This document shows positions 1-9,865 of a DNA stretch of 64,000 bases, in pieces. The notes under the pieces were generated by a model. It did no database searches. It was not told the origin of the DNA and saw nothing but the letters and a program-made list of their open reading frames with translations. How positions within the stretch are numbered: the stretch's first letter is position 1; each line of letters starts with the position of its first letter. The position numbers and the translations under genes were made by a program. Source of the DNA: Alkalibacterium sp. 20 (GTDB lineage Bacteria; Bacillota; Bacilli; Lactobacillales; Carnobacteriaceae_A); the NCBI RefSeq assembly GCF_001885615.1, contig NZ_LSRN01000001.1, positions 62,001-126,000 on the forward strand, given 5' to 3'.

Positions 1-6
1 CGCTAA

Positions 7-939
7 TTAACTAAATTGCTCAGTAAGTTGTGGAACGACTTGTTTTTTTCTAGAAACCACACCTTCAAGGTATAGGGTATCGTCTTTCATTTCTTTATTA
101 AACGCTTTTGCTACCTGCGCTTTTTCTTCGCCGTAAACAAGCGCGACAGAATCACTTTCCAGTACATTTGTCGTCACGAGTATGAATAAATCAAGCTTAT
201 TGCTTTCGCTTTGTGCTGCCATTTCGTCCAGTAATTCCTGTTTACGTTCCAATATTTCATCCACGTCTACAACGTTTACCTGACCGATACGAACAGTCAA
301 TCCACCCATCGGAAAGTTTTTAGCGTCATCATTCAGAATTTGGTCTGCGTTTTTGCTTGATGTATCCGCGCCGGCCTTAAGCAGGTCTTTACCATAAGCC
401 TCTATGTCGATATCCGCAATTTTAGCTAATTCTTTTGCGGCTTTTTCGTCTTCTGCTGTACATGTTGGCGATTTAAATAACAACGTATCAGATATGATCG
501 CTGATAGCATCAAACCCGCAATATGTTTAGGCACTTCTACACTATTTTCTTTATATAATTTCAAGATGATCGTATTCGTACACCCAACAGGTTCGGCACG
601 GTAATAAAGCGGGTTTGCTGTCTGGAAGTTCGCAATGCGGTGATGATCGACGACTGCCAGTACTTTGACTTTGTCAATATCCGACACACTTTGCTGTGCT
701 TCATTATGGTCGACCAACATCACTTCCAGCGTTTCATCTGCGGCTGTAGCAATGACGCGTGGGGCTTCAACGGCAAAATAATCTAAAGCAAATTGCGTCT
801 CGGCTGTCGTTTTCCCTAAAGCAACGGGCTCAGTCTCTTTGCCTAATTCATTTTGCAGATGCGAAAAGGTGATTGCCGATGTTATGGCATCCGTGTCAGG
901 ACTTTGATGCCCAAATATAAGTATTTTACTCACTGTCAT
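7..939 (-). CDS. ppaC: Manganese-dependent inorganic pyrophosphatase (DHH family)
   Basis: Hydrolyses cytosolic pyrophosphate to phosphate, pulling biosynthetic reactions forward. The 310-residue length is the usual size for family II enzymes. The N-terminus carries the metal-binding FGHQSPDTDA motif (His and two Asp), and the DHH signature VVDHH lies near residue 99. The C-terminal DHHA2 domain ends in the substrate-binding SRKKQ motif. An ATG at 937-939 is preceded by AAAGGAG, which fixes the start. It is a single gene downstream of pflA on the same strand, separated from it by a terminator. Identification is secure. Confidence 0.95.
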   Translation of the reverse strand: MTVSKILIFGHQSPDTDAITSAITFSHLQNELGKETEPVALGKTTAETQFALDYFAVEAPRVIATAADETLEVMLVDHNEAQQSVSDIDKVKVLAVVDHHRIANFQTANPLYYRAEPVGCTNTIILKLYKENSVEVPKHIAGLMLSAIISDTLLFKSPTCTAEDEKAAKELAKIADIDIEAYGKDLLKAGADTSSKNADQILNDDAKNFPMGGLTVRIGQVNVVDVDEILERKQELLDEMAAQSESNKLDLFILVTTNVLESDSVALVYGEEKAQVAKAFNKEMKDDTLYLEGVVSRKKQVVPQLTEQFS

Positions 940-1003
940 TCTCCTTTTAGTTTAAATTCTCTTATTATAGAATATCGTAAAAAGTCACAAATTTCAATAA
1001 ATG

Positions 1004-1065
1004 AAAAACTATGTTGACGTTAATCCAGTGAGGTTTCCACTGAAATAAACGATCAACATAGTTTT
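1004..1065 (-). terminator. Terminator of pflA
   Basis: A 13-bp stem, AAAACTATGTTGA paired with TCAACATAGTTTT, encloses a second small hairpin (CAGTG/CACTG). On the minus strand it is followed by a short T-rich run. It starts a few bases after the pflA stop and separates pflA from ppaC. Confidence 0.75.
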
Positions 1066-1068
1066 ATT

Positions 1069-1821
1069 TTACTGCGTTTGATATTTACTTGTTTTTAATA
1101 TACGGTTTGCATTTTCAACGCGCTCCGCTGTAGGTGGCTCAACGTCTTCCAGTTTATACGGAATACCAAGTTCTTTATACTTGTATATGCCCAGTTGGTG
1201 ATAAGGTAAAACTTCTACTTTTATCACATTATCCAGCTGATCAATGAAATCACTCAAACGTTCTAAATGTTCATCATAATCAGAGCGGCCTGGAACTAAA
1301 ACGTGTCTTAACCACATGGGAATGCCGACTTTAGACAAGTAGTTAGCCATATCTAAAATACTCTTGTTGGAATGCATCGTATATTTCTTATGGATCTCAT
1401 CATCAATGTGTTTGATATCCATTAACACCAAATCAGTATATTTCATTAATTCTTCAAAGCGACCAAAGAACGGCTCGTCATAAGTGAACGGCTGTCCACA
1501 CGTGTCTAGCGATACGTTGACGCCTTCCGCTTTAGCTAATTTAAAGAATTCAATTAGAAAGTCGATATGAATAAGCGGTTCACCCCCACTGACGGTGATG
1601 CCTCCTTCTTCTCCCCAATAACTTTTGTACTTCAAAGCTTTATCAAGGAGTTCTTGAGGTGTGAAAGGTGTTCCGCCACCCATATTCCACGTGTCAGGGT
1701 TATGACAGAACTCACAACGCATACGACATCCCTGCATAAACACTACGAAGCGAATTCCTGGTCCATCCAAAGAACCGAAGCTTTCTGTTGAGTGCACATA
1801 TCCTATTGGTGATTCTGTCAT
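1069..1821 (-). CDS. pflA: Pyruvate formate-lyase activating enzyme
   Basis: A radical-SAM enzyme that abstracts hydrogen from the glycyl-radical site of PflB and so switches it on under anaerobiosis. The 250-residue protein has the CxxxCxxC iron-sulfur motif as GCRMRCEFCHNPDTW near residues 31-45, followed by the glycine-rich SAM-binding stretch SGGEPL. The start ATG follows AGGGGGAA. It lies 36 bases downstream of pflB on the same strand, so the two are probably one operon with PflA made at a lower level. A terminator follows directly. Confidence 0.96.
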   Translation of the reverse strand: MTESPIGYVHSTESFGSLDGPGIRFVVFMQGCRMRCEFCHNPDTWNMGGGTPFTPQELLDKALKYKSYWGEEGGITVSGGEPLIHIDFLIEFFKLAKAEGVNVSLDTCGQPFTYDEPFFGRFEELMKYTDLVLMDIKHIDDEIHKKYTMHSNKSILDMANYLSKVGIPMWLRHVLVPGRSDYDEHLERLSDFIDQLDNVIKVEVLPYHQLGIYKYKELGIPYKLEDVEPPTAERVENANRILKTSKYQTQ

Positions 1822-1857
1822 CTATACTTCCCCCTACGAATAATTAAACTTTTTTAC

Positions 1858-4119
1858 TTACATTGAGTCATGGAATGTACGATTCAAGACATCCATTTGT
1901 TGTTCTTTGGTTAATTTAGTGAAGTTAACTGCGTATCCGGAAACACGGATCGTTAATTGTGGGTACTCTTCCGGATGTTCCATAGCGTCTTCTAGAGTTT
2001 CGCGGTTCAAGGCATTCACGTTCAAGTGATGTCCACCCATTTTAACGTATCCATCTAACATCGTGGATAAGTTGTTTTGTTGTACACTGTCTTCTTTACC
2101 TAAAGCTTTAGGCACGATCGAGAAGGTGTTTGAAATACCATCTAAAGATTCTTTGTATGGTAATTTAGCCACTGAGTTCAAACTTGCTAAAGCACCGTTT
2201 GTGTCTCTGCCGTGTAATGGGTTTGCGCCTGGTGCGAATGGTACGCCTTGACGACGTCCATCAGGTGTATTGCCTGTTTTCTTACCATAAACAACATTTG
2301 ATGTAATGGTCAAAATTGAAGTTGTATGTTTGGCATCACGGTAAGTTGGATATTGTCTAACTTTACTCATGAATTTTTTAAGCAATTCAACTGCAATGTC
2401 ATCTACTTTGTCGTCATCGTTACCGTATTTCGGATAGTCGCCTTCGATTTCATAATCGATTGCTATGTCATCTTCATCACGAATAACTTTAACTTTAGCA
2501 TGCTTGATAGCTGATAGTGAATCTACCGCTACAGAGAAACCAGCAATACCGGTAGCCATTGTACGAACGACTTCTGAATCATGCAAGGCCATCTCTAAAC
2601 TTTCATAGCTGTATTTATCATGCATGTAGTGAATAATATTCAAAGTATTGATATACATCTCTGCTAACCAATCAAGCACGTCATCGAATTTTTCAGTTAC
2701 TTCAGCGTAATCTAAATATTCAGAAGTGATCGGACGGAATTTTGGTCCAACTTGTTTTTTAGACTTCTCATCCACACCACCATTGATAGCATACAATAAT
2801 GCTTTGGCTAAGTTGGCACGGGCACCAAAGAACTGCATTTGCTTGCCGATCGGCATAGCAGACACACAACAAGCGATACCGTAATCATCGCCCCACTCTT
2901 CGCGCATGATATCATCATTTTCATATTGAATCGCACTGCTTTCAATTGAAACACGCGAACAATAATTTTTAAATGACTGAGGTAATTTTGGTGACCATAA
3001 CACAGTCAGGTTTGGTTCCGGTGCTGATCCTAAGTTAGTCAAGGTATTTAAGAAACGGTAACTACTTTTAGTAACCATATGACGACCATCTAAACCAATA
3101 CCAGCAATAGCTTCAGTCACCCATGTTGGGTCTCCTGAGAATAGTTCGTTATATTCAGGCGTACGAACAAATTTAACTAAACGTAGTTTCATAACAAAAT
3201 GATCCACTAATTCCTGAGCTTCGACTTCGGTCATTGTGCCATTTTCAAGATCTCTTTCAATATAGATATCCAGGAAATTTGAGGTACGTCCAAGTGACAT
3301 GGCTGCGCCATTTTGTTCTTTAACAGCTGCAAGGTATCCAAGGTATAACCACTGGAAGGCTTCTGTTGCATTTTGTGCTGGACGTGAAACGTCAAAACCA
3401 TAGATGTTTCCTAATTCTATTAACTGATGTAATGCATTTAACTGATCGCTGATTTCTTCACGTTTCCTGATATTTTTTTCATCCATCATTGCTGTATCAG
3501 ATTTTGTTTTATCAGCTTCTTTTTCAGCAATTAATCGGTCGACACCATAAAGAGCTACGCGTCGGTAGTCTCCTATAATACGTCCACGGCCGTATGCATC
3601 AGGAAGTCCTGTGATAATACCTGTGCGACGTACTTCACGCATTTCAGGCGTATATGCATCAAATACACCTTGGTTATGTGTTTTTCTCCAGTCTCTGAAT
3701 ACGTGTGATAGGAAAGGATCCACTTCGAAACCATAAGATTCAGCGGCTACTTCCATCATACGGATTCCACCAAACGGTTGGAGTGAACGTTTAAATGGTT
3801 TTTCTGTCTGGAAACCGACGATTTTTTCTAAATCTTTTGATAAGTAACCAGGACCATGAGAGGTTATTGTGGAAACAACTTCTGTATCCATGTCTAGCAT
3901 GCCACCGGCAGCACGTTCTTGCTTATCTAAGTCCATGACTTGATCCCATAATTTCTCAGTATCCTTAGTCGGACCTTCTAAAAATGATTCGTTTCCATCA
4001 TAGGGACGGTAATTGCTTTGAATAAAATGACGAACATCGATTTCTTCTTTCCATTGTTTTCCAATAAACCCGTTCCAAATGGATTCCAAAGAAATGTTTT
4101 CAGTACGCTGTTTTTCCAT
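1858..4119 (-). CDS. pflB: Formate acetyltransferase (pyruvate formate-lyase)
   Basis: Converts pyruvate and CoA to formate and acetyl-CoA, the anaerobic entry to mixed-acid fermentation. The active-site cysteine pair is at residues 417-418 (IACCVSAMP). The C-terminal glycyl-radical site RVSGYAVNF has Gly728, 25 residues from the end, as in E. coli PflB. A TTG two codons upstream (4123-4125) also opens the frame. GGAG lies 8 bases before the ATG at 4117-4119 but only 2 before the TTG, so I take the ATG, giving 753 residues. It is divergent from adhE across about 335 bases. Confidence 0.96.
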   Translation of the reverse strand: MEKQRTENISLESIWNGFIGKQWKEEIDVRHFIQSNYRPYDGNESFLEGPTKDTEKLWDQVMDLDKQERAAGGMLDMDTEVVSTITSHGPGYLSKDLEKIVGFQTEKPFKRSLQPFGGIRMMEVAAESYGFEVDPFLSHVFRDWRKTHNQGVFDAYTPEMREVRRTGIITGLPDAYGRGRIIGDYRRVALYGVDRLIAEKEADKTKSDTAMMDEKNIRKREEISDQLNALHQLIELGNIYGFDVSRPAQNATEAFQWLYLGYLAAVKEQNGAAMSLGRTSNFLDIYIERDLENGTMTEVEAQELVDHFVMKLRLVKFVRTPEYNELFSGDPTWVTEAIAGIGLDGRHMVTKSSYRFLNTLTNLGSAPEPNLTVLWSPKLPQSFKNYCSRVSIESSAIQYENDDIMREEWGDDYGIACCVSAMPIGKQMQFFGARANLAKALLYAINGGVDEKSKKQVGPKFRPITSEYLDYAEVTEKFDDVLDWLAEMYINTLNIIHYMHDKYSYESLEMALHDSEVVRTMATGIAGFSVAVDSLSAIKHAKVKVIRDEDDIAIDYEIEGDYPKYGNDDDKVDDIAVELLKKFMSKVRQYPTYRDAKHTTSILTITSNVVYGKKTGNTPDGRRQGVPFAPGANPLHGRDTNGALASLNSVAKLPYKESLDGISNTFSIVPKALGKEDSVQQNNLSTMLDGYVKMGGHHLNVNALNRETLEDAMEHPEEYPQLTIRVSGYAVNFTKLTKEQQMDVLNRTFHDSM

Positions 4120-4251
4120 AATCAATTCTCCTTTATTAATCTCTTTATCAACATGTTCATACTATCACATTCACTCACTTTATACAAGTGAAACGTTGAA
4201 CGTTCTGTGACGTTTTGCCGGTGCATCAGCGCTTTCCTCTTATTGATCAAT

Positions 4252-4271
4252 TTGTCACAATATTGACACAA
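4252..4271. promoter_or_regulatory. Candidate operator between pflB and adhE
   Basis: TTGTCACAATATTGACACAA is a 20-bp near-palindrome (16 of 20 positions symmetric) in the divergent pflB/adhE intergenic region. Its TTGT...ACAA ends resemble binding sites of the redox sensor Rex (TTGTGA-N-TCACAA), which commonly controls these two genes in Firmicutes. The match to the Rex consensus is imperfect, so the regulator assignment is inference. The rest of 4134-4440 shows no clear gene and no strong -35/-10 pair. Confidence 0.4.
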
Positions 4272-4454
4272 ATAAGTGTTCTTGTAAGCGAATTCAGTAT
4301 GTTATTCTTGGGTTGTAGTAAATTAACGCAAAAAAGCAACACTCTGATTTCAATGTTACTAGTCTTTTTCAGGAATTTTTGTTCGAATGTGAAAGAGATT
4401 TTAATTTTTGAACTCTATTGCTCAATACTTCACTATATCAAGGAGGAAATGATT

Positions 4455-7052
4455 ATGGTTAAAGTTTTAGACAAAAACAAAAAAGAAACAAGCGTTTACG
4501 AGGATATCGATCAGTTAGTCACGAAAGGTAAACAAGCACTGGATGGTTTGTCTGAACTGAACCAAGAACAAGTAGACGCTATAGTACAAGCAATGGCCCT
4601 TGCTGGTTTGGACAATCATATGAAATTAGCAAAACTAGCTGTTGAAGAAACTGGACGCGGAGTATATGAAGATAAAATAATCAAAAACATCTTTGCTTCT
4701 GAATATATCTACCACAATATCAAATCAGATAAAACAATCGGTGTTATCAACGAAAATATTCACGAAGGCACTGTTGAGATTGCTGAACCTATTGGCGTCA
4801 TTGCCGGAGTAACACCTGTCACTAACCCAACTTCAACAACTATTTTCAAATCAATGATTGCAATTAAAACAGGTAACCCTATTATCTTCGCATTTCACCC
4901 TTCTGCTCAAAAATCAAGTTCTACAGCAGCAAGACTGTTATACGAAGCAGCCGTAAAAGCTGGCGCACCTGAAAATTGTATTCAATGGATTGAAAAGCCT
5001 TCACTAGAAGCAACACAAACTTTAATGAAACATGACGGTATTGCAACGATTTTGGCTACCGGTGGCCCGGGCATGGTTAAAGCCGCTTATAGTTCAGGAA
5101 AACCAGCTTTAGGTGTTGGTGCAGGTAATGTACCTTGTTATATAGAAAAAACAGCTAATGTTAAACGTGCTGCAAACGACTTGATCTTATCAAAAACGTT
5201 TGATAACGGTATGATCTGTGCTTCTGAACAGGCAGTCATTGTTGACAAAGAAATCTATGATGCTGTTAAAAAACAAATGATTGCTTTTGGTTGTCATTAC
5301 TTGAACAATGAAGACAGAGTAAAAGTTGAACAGTTGATGGTTTCAGAAACTAATCAGTTGAATGCTGACATCGTTGGGCGTTCTGCCTATCAAATCGCTA
5401 AAATGGCTGGTGTAAAAGTTCCTGAAGAAACTAAAATATTGATTGCTGAATATGCTGGCGTTGGTAGAGACTACCCTCTCTCAAGAGAAAAATTAAGTCC
5501 CGTACTCGCTGCCTATAAAGTAAACAGTGCTGAAGAAGGCATTACACGTGCGACTGAGATGTTGTCATTTGGAGGACTCGGTCACTCTGCTGTCATCCAT
5601 TCAAACAATGACGATGTTATACAAGCATACGATCGTCGTATGAAAGCCGGACGTGTGATCGTTAATGCACCGTCTAGTCAAGGTGCTATCGGTGATATCT
5701 ATAATGCTTATCTCCCTTCCCTTACTCTGGGATGTGGATCGTATGGAGGGAATTCCGTGTCAACAAATGTCAGCACTATGCACTTAATCAATGTTAAAAA
5801 ACGTGCTTCACGTACAAACAATATGCAGTGGTTTAAAATTCCACCAAAAGTCTATTTCGAACGTAACTCTGTTCAATATTTAGCTAAAATGCCAAATATT
5901 AAAAAAGCCTTTATTGTTACTGACCCAATGATGGTTAAACTCGGATATGTGGACCGCGTGCTTTATCACTTAAGAAACCGTCCGGAATATGTTCATTGCG
6001 AAATCTTTTCCGACGTTGAACCTGATCCATCAAAAGATACAGTCTTAAAAGGCGCAAAAGCTATGGCTGCCTTTGAACCCGATGTCATTATTGCTTTAGG
6101 TGGAGGATCTCCAATGGATGCTGCTAAAGGCATGTGGTTATTCTACGAACACCCAGATACTGACTTCAATGGTATCAAACAAAAATTCATGGATATTCGT
6201 AAACGTGTTTACAAATTCCCTACTCTTGGTGAAAAAGCGCAATTTGTTGCTATTCCAACAACATCAGGAACAGGTTCTGAAGTAACTTCATTCGCAGTTA
6301 TTACAGATACTGATACAGGAACAAAATATCCATTAGCAGATTACGAGTTGACTCCAGACGTAGCCATTATCGATCCTCAGTTTGTTATGACGGTACCAAA
6401 AGTTGTGACTGCTGATACAGGATTGGACGTATTAACGCATGCTATCGAAGCTTATGTTTCTAACATGGCCAATGACTATACAGACGGCTTAGCTATCAAA
6501 GCTATTCAATTAGTTTTTGAGCATTTACCAACAGCCTATAAAAATGGTTCTGACGAGCTCGCTAGAGAGAAAATGCATAATGCTTCAACGATTGCTGGGA
6601 TGGCCTTTGCCAATGCATTCCTGGGCATCAACCATAGTTTAGCTCACAAATTAGGCGCTCAGTTCCATATCGCCCATGGTCGTGCGAATGCTATCTTACT
6701 GCCTCATGTCATTCGCTATAATGCTAAAATGCCGACAAAATTTGTTGCCTTTCCTAAGTATGAACACTTTATTGCTGACGAAAGATATGCTCAAATTTCA
6801 AAAGCTTTAGGCTTACCTGCTAAAACAACCCAAGAAGGCGTAGAAAGCTTGATCAAAGCTATCTATGACTTAGCTAAAGAATTAGAAGTTCCAATGAGTA
6901 TTAAAGAGAACGGTGTTAATGCTAAAGACTTTGAAGAGATTGTTGATGTGATGGCTGACAATGCATTTGCAGACCAATGTACAACTGCCAACCCTAAACT
7001 ACCTCTAGTCACAGAACTTGCACAAGTTTACAGAGACGCTTTCAAAGGTTAA
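4455..7052 (+). CDS. adhE: Bifunctional acetaldehyde-CoA/alcohol dehydrogenase
   Basis: Reduces acetyl-CoA to acetaldehyde and then ethanol, reoxidising two NADH. The N-terminal aldehyde dehydrogenase half has the catalytic Cys255 in GMICASEQA. The C-terminal iron-dependent alcohol dehydrogenase half has GGGSPMDAAKGMW, PTTSGTGSEVT and the metal-binding histidines of HAIEAY and GINHSLAHKLGAQFHIAHG. The reading frame is open upstream to 4215, but AGGAGG at 4441-4446 sits 8 bases before the ATG at 4455, giving 865 residues, the family length. An ATG at 4449 is too close to the ribosome site. It is divergent from pflB. Confidence 0.96.
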   Translation: MVKVLDKNKKETSVYEDIDQLVTKGKQALDGLSELNQEQVDAIVQAMALAGLDNHMKLAKLAVEETGRGVYEDKIIKNIFASEYIYHNIKSDKTIGVINENIHEGTVEIAEPIGVIAGVTPVTNPTSTTIFKSMIAIKTGNPIIFAFHPSAQKSSSTAARLLYEAAVKAGAPENCIQWIEKPSLEATQTLMKHDGIATILATGGPGMVKAAYSSGKPALGVGAGNVPCYIEKTANVKRAANDLILSKTFDNGMICASEQAVIVDKEIYDAVKKQMIAFGCHYLNNEDRVKVEQLMVSETNQLNADIVGRSAYQIAKMAGVKVPEETKILIAEYAGVGRDYPLSREKLSPVLAAYKVNSAEEGITRATEMLSFGGLGHSAVIHSNNDDVIQAYDRRMKAGRVIVNAPSSQGAIGDIYNAYLPSLTLGCGSYGGNSVSTNVSTMHLINVKKRASRTNNMQWFKIPPKVYFERNSVQYLAKMPNIKKAFIVTDPMMVKLGYVDRVLYHLRNRPEYVHCEIFSDVEPDPSKDTVLKGAKAMAAFEPDVIIALGGGSPMDAAKGMWLFYEHPDTDFNGIKQKFMDIRKRVYKFPTLGEKAQFVAIPTTSGTGSEVTSFAVITDTDTGTKYPLADYELTPDVAIIDPQFVMTVPKVVTADTGLDVLTHAIEAYVSNMANDYTDGLAIKAIQLVFEHLPTAYKNGSDELAREKMHNASTIAGMAFANAFLGINHSLAHKLGAQFHIAHGRANAILLPHVIRYNAKMPTKFVAFPKYEHFIADERYAQISKALGLPAKTTQEGVESLIKAIYDLAKELEVPMSIKENGVNAKDFEEIVDVMADNAFADQCTTANPKLPLVTELAQVYRDAFKG

Positions 7053-7071
7053 TCAAACAGTTATTTAGATA

Positions 7072-7111
7072 AAGACGAGAATGGGTTAATTCCCATTCTC
7101 GTCTTTTTTTT
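7072..7111 (+). terminator. Terminator of adhE
   Basis: A perfect 14-bp stem (AAGACGAGAATGGG and its complement) with a six-base loop is followed by eight T residues. It lies about 20 bases after the adhE stop. Confidence 0.92.
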
Positions 7112-7250
7112 ATTATTAAAAGCCACAATCCGTCTCTGCATAAAGTTTTTTATCCAACAGCTTTTTGTGAAAATAATCACTAGCTTCTCCCCTCTTTCAT
7201 CCTTGATATCAGGATAAAAAAACTAAACCTATATCTTTCTTTCATTACGT

Positions 7251-7400
7251 GTTGAACTACCCACCACTTAACACTCTTACGAGCTGTTTGAAGTGGGGAA
7301 TTCCTAAGAACACCAACCTATCGGTCAGTTATTTATTAGGCTATCCCCGTAGTTCCTACGGTTAGAAGTCTTAATGCTTCAGCTTCAATATTTTTACTTG
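7251..7400 (-). ncRNA. Predicted omega/reRNA of the TnpB element
   Basis: In this family the guide RNA overlaps the 3' end of tnpB and runs through the right end into flanking DNA. Here the region after the tnpB stop folds into CCACTT-AACA-CTC-TTAC-GAG-C-TGTT-TG-AAGTGG (7264-7296 on the plus strand), a long stepped hairpin. The guide would be the flank read on the minus strand from 7250 down, starting ACGTAATGAAAGAAAG. The 5' limit inside tnpB is not visible; 7400 is a rough bound. Confidence 0.5.
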
Positions 7401-8487
7401 CGTTAATATCTCTGTCATGGTGCGCATGGCAGGTTGGACAGTCCCACTCACGCAAGGCGAGATTCTTAACGGCTGTATGACGATAGCCACAACAAGAACA
7501 CAGTTGGCTCGAAGGAAAGGACTTTCTTACGGGCACAACCCTCTTTCCGTACCATGTGGCTTTATATTCAAGCATCGTACGGAACGCTGACCAGCTCACT
7601 TCGCTGATAGCTCTTGCAAGGTGAGGGTTCTTTAACATCTGGGATACCTGCAAATCTTCAATACCGATGATGTCGTGATTTTTGACTATATCGGTACTCA
7701 GTTTATGCAGGAAATCTGCACGCGCATTTTTAATGTGTTCATGGATGTGAGCGACTTTCACTTTTTGTTTCTGATAGTTTTTGGCTTCATGTAATGGCTT
7801 GCCCTCTTTTTTTGCCTGTTCGTATCGACGTGTTAGCTTGCGTTGCTCTTTTTCAAGTTTCTTTTCTAAAGTTCTGAAAAAACGCGGGTTATGATGAACC
7901 GTTCCATCCGAAAGGACGGCGAAATCTTTTAGGCCTACGTCAATACCTACTGCCCTTTCCGTTTTAAGCATATCATGGACGTCTGTTTCAACGAGAATAG
8001 CTACAAAGTGTTTTCCCGTTGCATTCCGTCTGATAGTTGCCGAGAGAATGCGTCCTTCTACGTCACGACTTTTCGCAAAGCGAACAAAACCCAGTTTCGG
8101 CAGTTTGATGGTGTTACCAAGGATCGCGATATTCCCATTCGTTTGCTTGGTTGTATACGATTGGACGGGATGCTTTTTCGACTTGAAACGTGGGCGTTTG
8201 TTTTGTTTCTTAAAGAAACGTGTATATGCATCGGCAAGGTGCTTGACGGAGGACTGTATAGCGATACTATCCACCTCTTTGAGCCACACGTAGTCTTTTT
8301 TCAACAGGGGAAGTTGCGCTGAACATCTGCCATACGTTAACCCTTTGCCTGTTTTGACATAGTTCTCATCCCAAAGTGTGAGAAAATGGTTATACACGAA
8401 ACGTGAACAGCCTATCGTTTTAGTAATGGCGTCACTTTGTTGCTTAGTCGGATAGAGACGAAACTTATAGGCTTTATGTACAAGCAT
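7336..8487 (-). CDS. tnpB: TnpB RNA-guided nuclease (IS200/IS605 family)
   Basis: An RNA-guided DNA nuclease of transposons, the ancestor-like relative of Cas12. The 383-residue protein begins with the conserved [13 protein letters not shown]. The split RuvC centre is intact: Asp183 in GIDVGLKDF, Glu277 in GIEDLQ and Asp360 in DRDINASKN. The zinc finger has its four cysteines (CSCC...CPTC). The frame is open 30 codons further upstream, but AAAGGAG lies 8 bases before the ATG at 8485-8487, so I start there. It probably acts with the RNA from its own 3' end to preserve the element; activity is unproven. Confidence 0.92.
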   Translation of the reverse strand: MLVHKAYKFRLYPTKQQSDAITKTIGCSRFVYNHFLTLWDENYVKTGKGLTYGRCSAQLPLLKKDYVWLKEVDSIAIQSSVKHLADAYTRFFKKQNKRPRFKSKKHPVQSYTTKQTNGNIAILGNTIKLPKLGFVRFAKSRDVEGRILSATIRRNATGKHFVAILVETDVHDMLKTERAVGIDVGLKDFAVLSDGTVHHNPRFFRTLEKKLEKEQRKLTRRYEQAKKEGKPLHEAKNYQKQKVKVAHIHEHIKNARADFLHKLSTDIVKNHDIIGIEDLQVSQMLKNPHLARAISEVSWSAFRTMLEYKATWYGKRVVPVRKSFPSSQLCSCCGYRHTAVKNLALREWDCPTCHAHHDRDINASKNIEAEALRLLTVGTTGIA

Positions 8488-8547
8488 GACGGTCACTCCT
8501 TTCCTGATCCCCTTGAAGCGGTTGAGGGGGAGAATTTCTTCCCTGTT

Positions 8548-8576
8548 ATTATACCAAACGGAACGTAAGTTCGCCA
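8548..8576 (-). promoter_or_regulatory. Candidate promoter of tnpB
   Basis: On the minus strand a consensus TATAAT (8553-8548) lies 17 bases after TGGCGA (8576-8571), a weak -35. It is 60 bases upstream of the tnpB start. Confidence 0.5.
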
Positions 8577-8603
8577 TTGATATGGTTAAAAAAAGCGATT
8601 CAT

Positions 8604-8632
8604 CTCCAACCTACCGTTGGTTGAGGTTGGAG
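8604..8632. repeat. Left-end hairpin of the TnpB element
   Basis: CTCCAACCT and AGGTTGGAG form a perfect 9-bp stem around an 11-base loop. Such subterminal hairpins are the structures recognised by TnpA at IS200/IS605 ends. It lies 70 bases upstream of the potassium channel gene on the other strand. Confidence 0.6.
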
Positions 8633-8702
8633 TCTTCTCGCCAATTATGATAAAATAATGACGGAGACCTAAGCCACATCTAATTACTTAGGAGTTGATC
8701 AC

Positions 8703-9707
8703 GTGCAACAACATAAACGTACCTTATACATCTTATATTTACTGGTCACAATTATTATAGTAGGAATTGTCGGTTACTATTATTTGCTTGATATTACTCT
8801 AATGGACGCCTTCTATATGACTGTCATTACGATTTCCACCGTTGGCTTTCAAGAAGTTGCTCCGCTGACTGTACCTGCTCAACTTTTTACTATTGTTCTT
8901 ATTTTTCTTAGTTTAGGGATCATCGGGTATTCAGGTACACAATTAGTCGGTTTCTTATTTGGAGGAACCATGCGGGAAGCTTGGAGGGAACAAAAAATGA
9001 ATGATCAACTTAAAGCATTGAATAATCATATCATCGTGTGCGGAGCCGGCGAAACGGGTCAGCACATCATTCAATCACTTGATAAAGAAAAAGTCGATTT
9101 CGTCGTCATCGAATTTGAAGAAGAAAAGTTAGAAGTAATCAAGGAATATGAAAATGTCATTGCTTTCCAGGGTGATGCCACGCAAGATGAAGCTCTTGAA
9201 AAAGCAGGCATACATCGGGCCAAAGGACTCATAGCGACACTGAATAGTGATGCAAATAATCTCTATACTGTGCTGACCGCTCGTCAGATCAATCCCGATC
9301 TACTCATCGTAGCGAGAGCTATTACGCATAATTCTCATGAAAAACTCATTCGTGCGGGTGCAGACAAAACGGTTTCGCCAAACGAAATCGGTGGACATCG
9401 TATGGCAACGATGCTCTTAAAACCTAATGTTATTGCCTTTTTAGATACCATTACGCATTCAGGAAAAATTGATTTGAACTTAAATGAAGTGGTGATTCAA
9501 GCTTCTTCAGTACTAAGTAACAAAACGTTAATGGAAGCCAATATTCCTGAACAGACAGACCTGATTATTATTGCAATCAAAGAAAAAGACGATGATGATA
9601 TCGTCTTTAATCCGACTAAAGATCATTTATTGACTCCTGGTCAAACGTTGATTGCACTCGGTGACGATGATAATCTCAATAAGCTGAAAATATTAGCTGG
9701 GTCTTAG
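8703..9707 (+). CDS. Potassium channel with TrkA-N and TrkA-C domains
   Basis: A ligand-gated K+ channel subunit of the two-TM/RCK (MthK-like) type, in the cytoplasmic membrane. Two membrane helices (about residues 8-28 and 60-85) flank a pore loop whose filter reads TVGF (STVGFQEVAP). The cytosolic Rossmann nucleotide-binding domain begins HIIVCGAGETGQ near residue 113, and the TrkA-C lobe fills the last 80 residues. It starts at GTG with TAGGAG 8-9 bases before. The filter departs from TVGYG, as seen in some relatives. A terminator follows. The inserted TnpB element ends about 50 bases upstream, so its promoter may be changed. Confidence 0.88.
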   Translation: MQQHKRTLYILYLLVTIIIVGIVGYYYLLDITLMDAFYMTVITISTVGFQEVAPLTVPAQLFTIVLIFLSLGIIGYSGTQLVGFLFGGTMREAWREQKMNDQLKALNNHIIVCGAGETGQHIIQSLDKEKVDFVVIEFEEEKLEVIKEYENVIAFQGDATQDEALEKAGIHRAKGLIATLNSDANNLYTVLTARQINPDLLIVARAITHNSHEKLIRAGADKTVSPNEIGGHRMATMLLKPNVIAFLDTITHSGKIDLNLNEVVIQASSVLSNKTLMEANIPEQTDLIIIAIKEKDDDDIVFNPTKDHLLTPGQTLIALGDDDNLNKLKILAGS

Positions 9708-9724
9708 TTCGTTTAACGTTAAAG

Positions 9725-9756
9725 AAGCAGAGTAGATTTTTCTACTCTGCTTTTCT
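9725..9756 (+). terminator. Terminator of the channel gene
   Basis: An 11-bp stem AAGCAGAGTAG/CTACTCTGCTT with a T-rich loop and trailing TT lies 18 bases after the stop codon. Confidence 0.8.
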
Positions 9757-9810
9757 GTTCCCTTCGTTACTAATATATCGGTGAAGGTCACGGAATCCGC
9801 TAACTCATCT

Positions 9811-9856
9811 AAAAAAAAAATAAGGATGCCATTCCAATAGAATGGCATCCTTATTT
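9811..9856 (-). terminator. Terminator of parC
   Basis: A perfect 17-bp stem (AAATAAGGATGCCATTC and complement) with a five-base loop. On the minus strand it is followed by a run of seven T. It starts 10 bases after the parC stop. Confidence 0.92.
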
Positions 9857-9865
9857 ACAAATCAC

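Larger units (their letters stand above)
7251..8649 (-). mobile_element. IS200/IS605-type element carrying only tnpB
   Basis: This stretch of about 1.4 kb contains one tnpB gene and no tnpA. The right end (low coordinates) holds an imperfect hairpin at 7264-7296. The predicted end is the GTAGTTCAAC read on the minus strand at 7260-7251. The left end holds a 9-bp perfect hairpin at 8604-8632. A TTTAT on the minus strand (8654-8650), 17 bases outside that hairpin, is a plausible target/TAM sequence. No terminal inverted repeat or target duplication is expected for this family. The boundaries are inferred; the element needs TnpA from elsewhere to move. Confidence 0.65.

Noticed and set aside
4183-4210. 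Catabolite-repression (cre) site near GTGAAACGTTGAACG
   Set aside because: The CG dinucleotide is one base out of register with the cre consensus.
4215-4454. N-terminal extension of AdhE by 80 residues
   Set aside because: No ribosome site at 4215; AGGAGG at 4441 fits the ATG at 4455, and the remaining protein has the family length.
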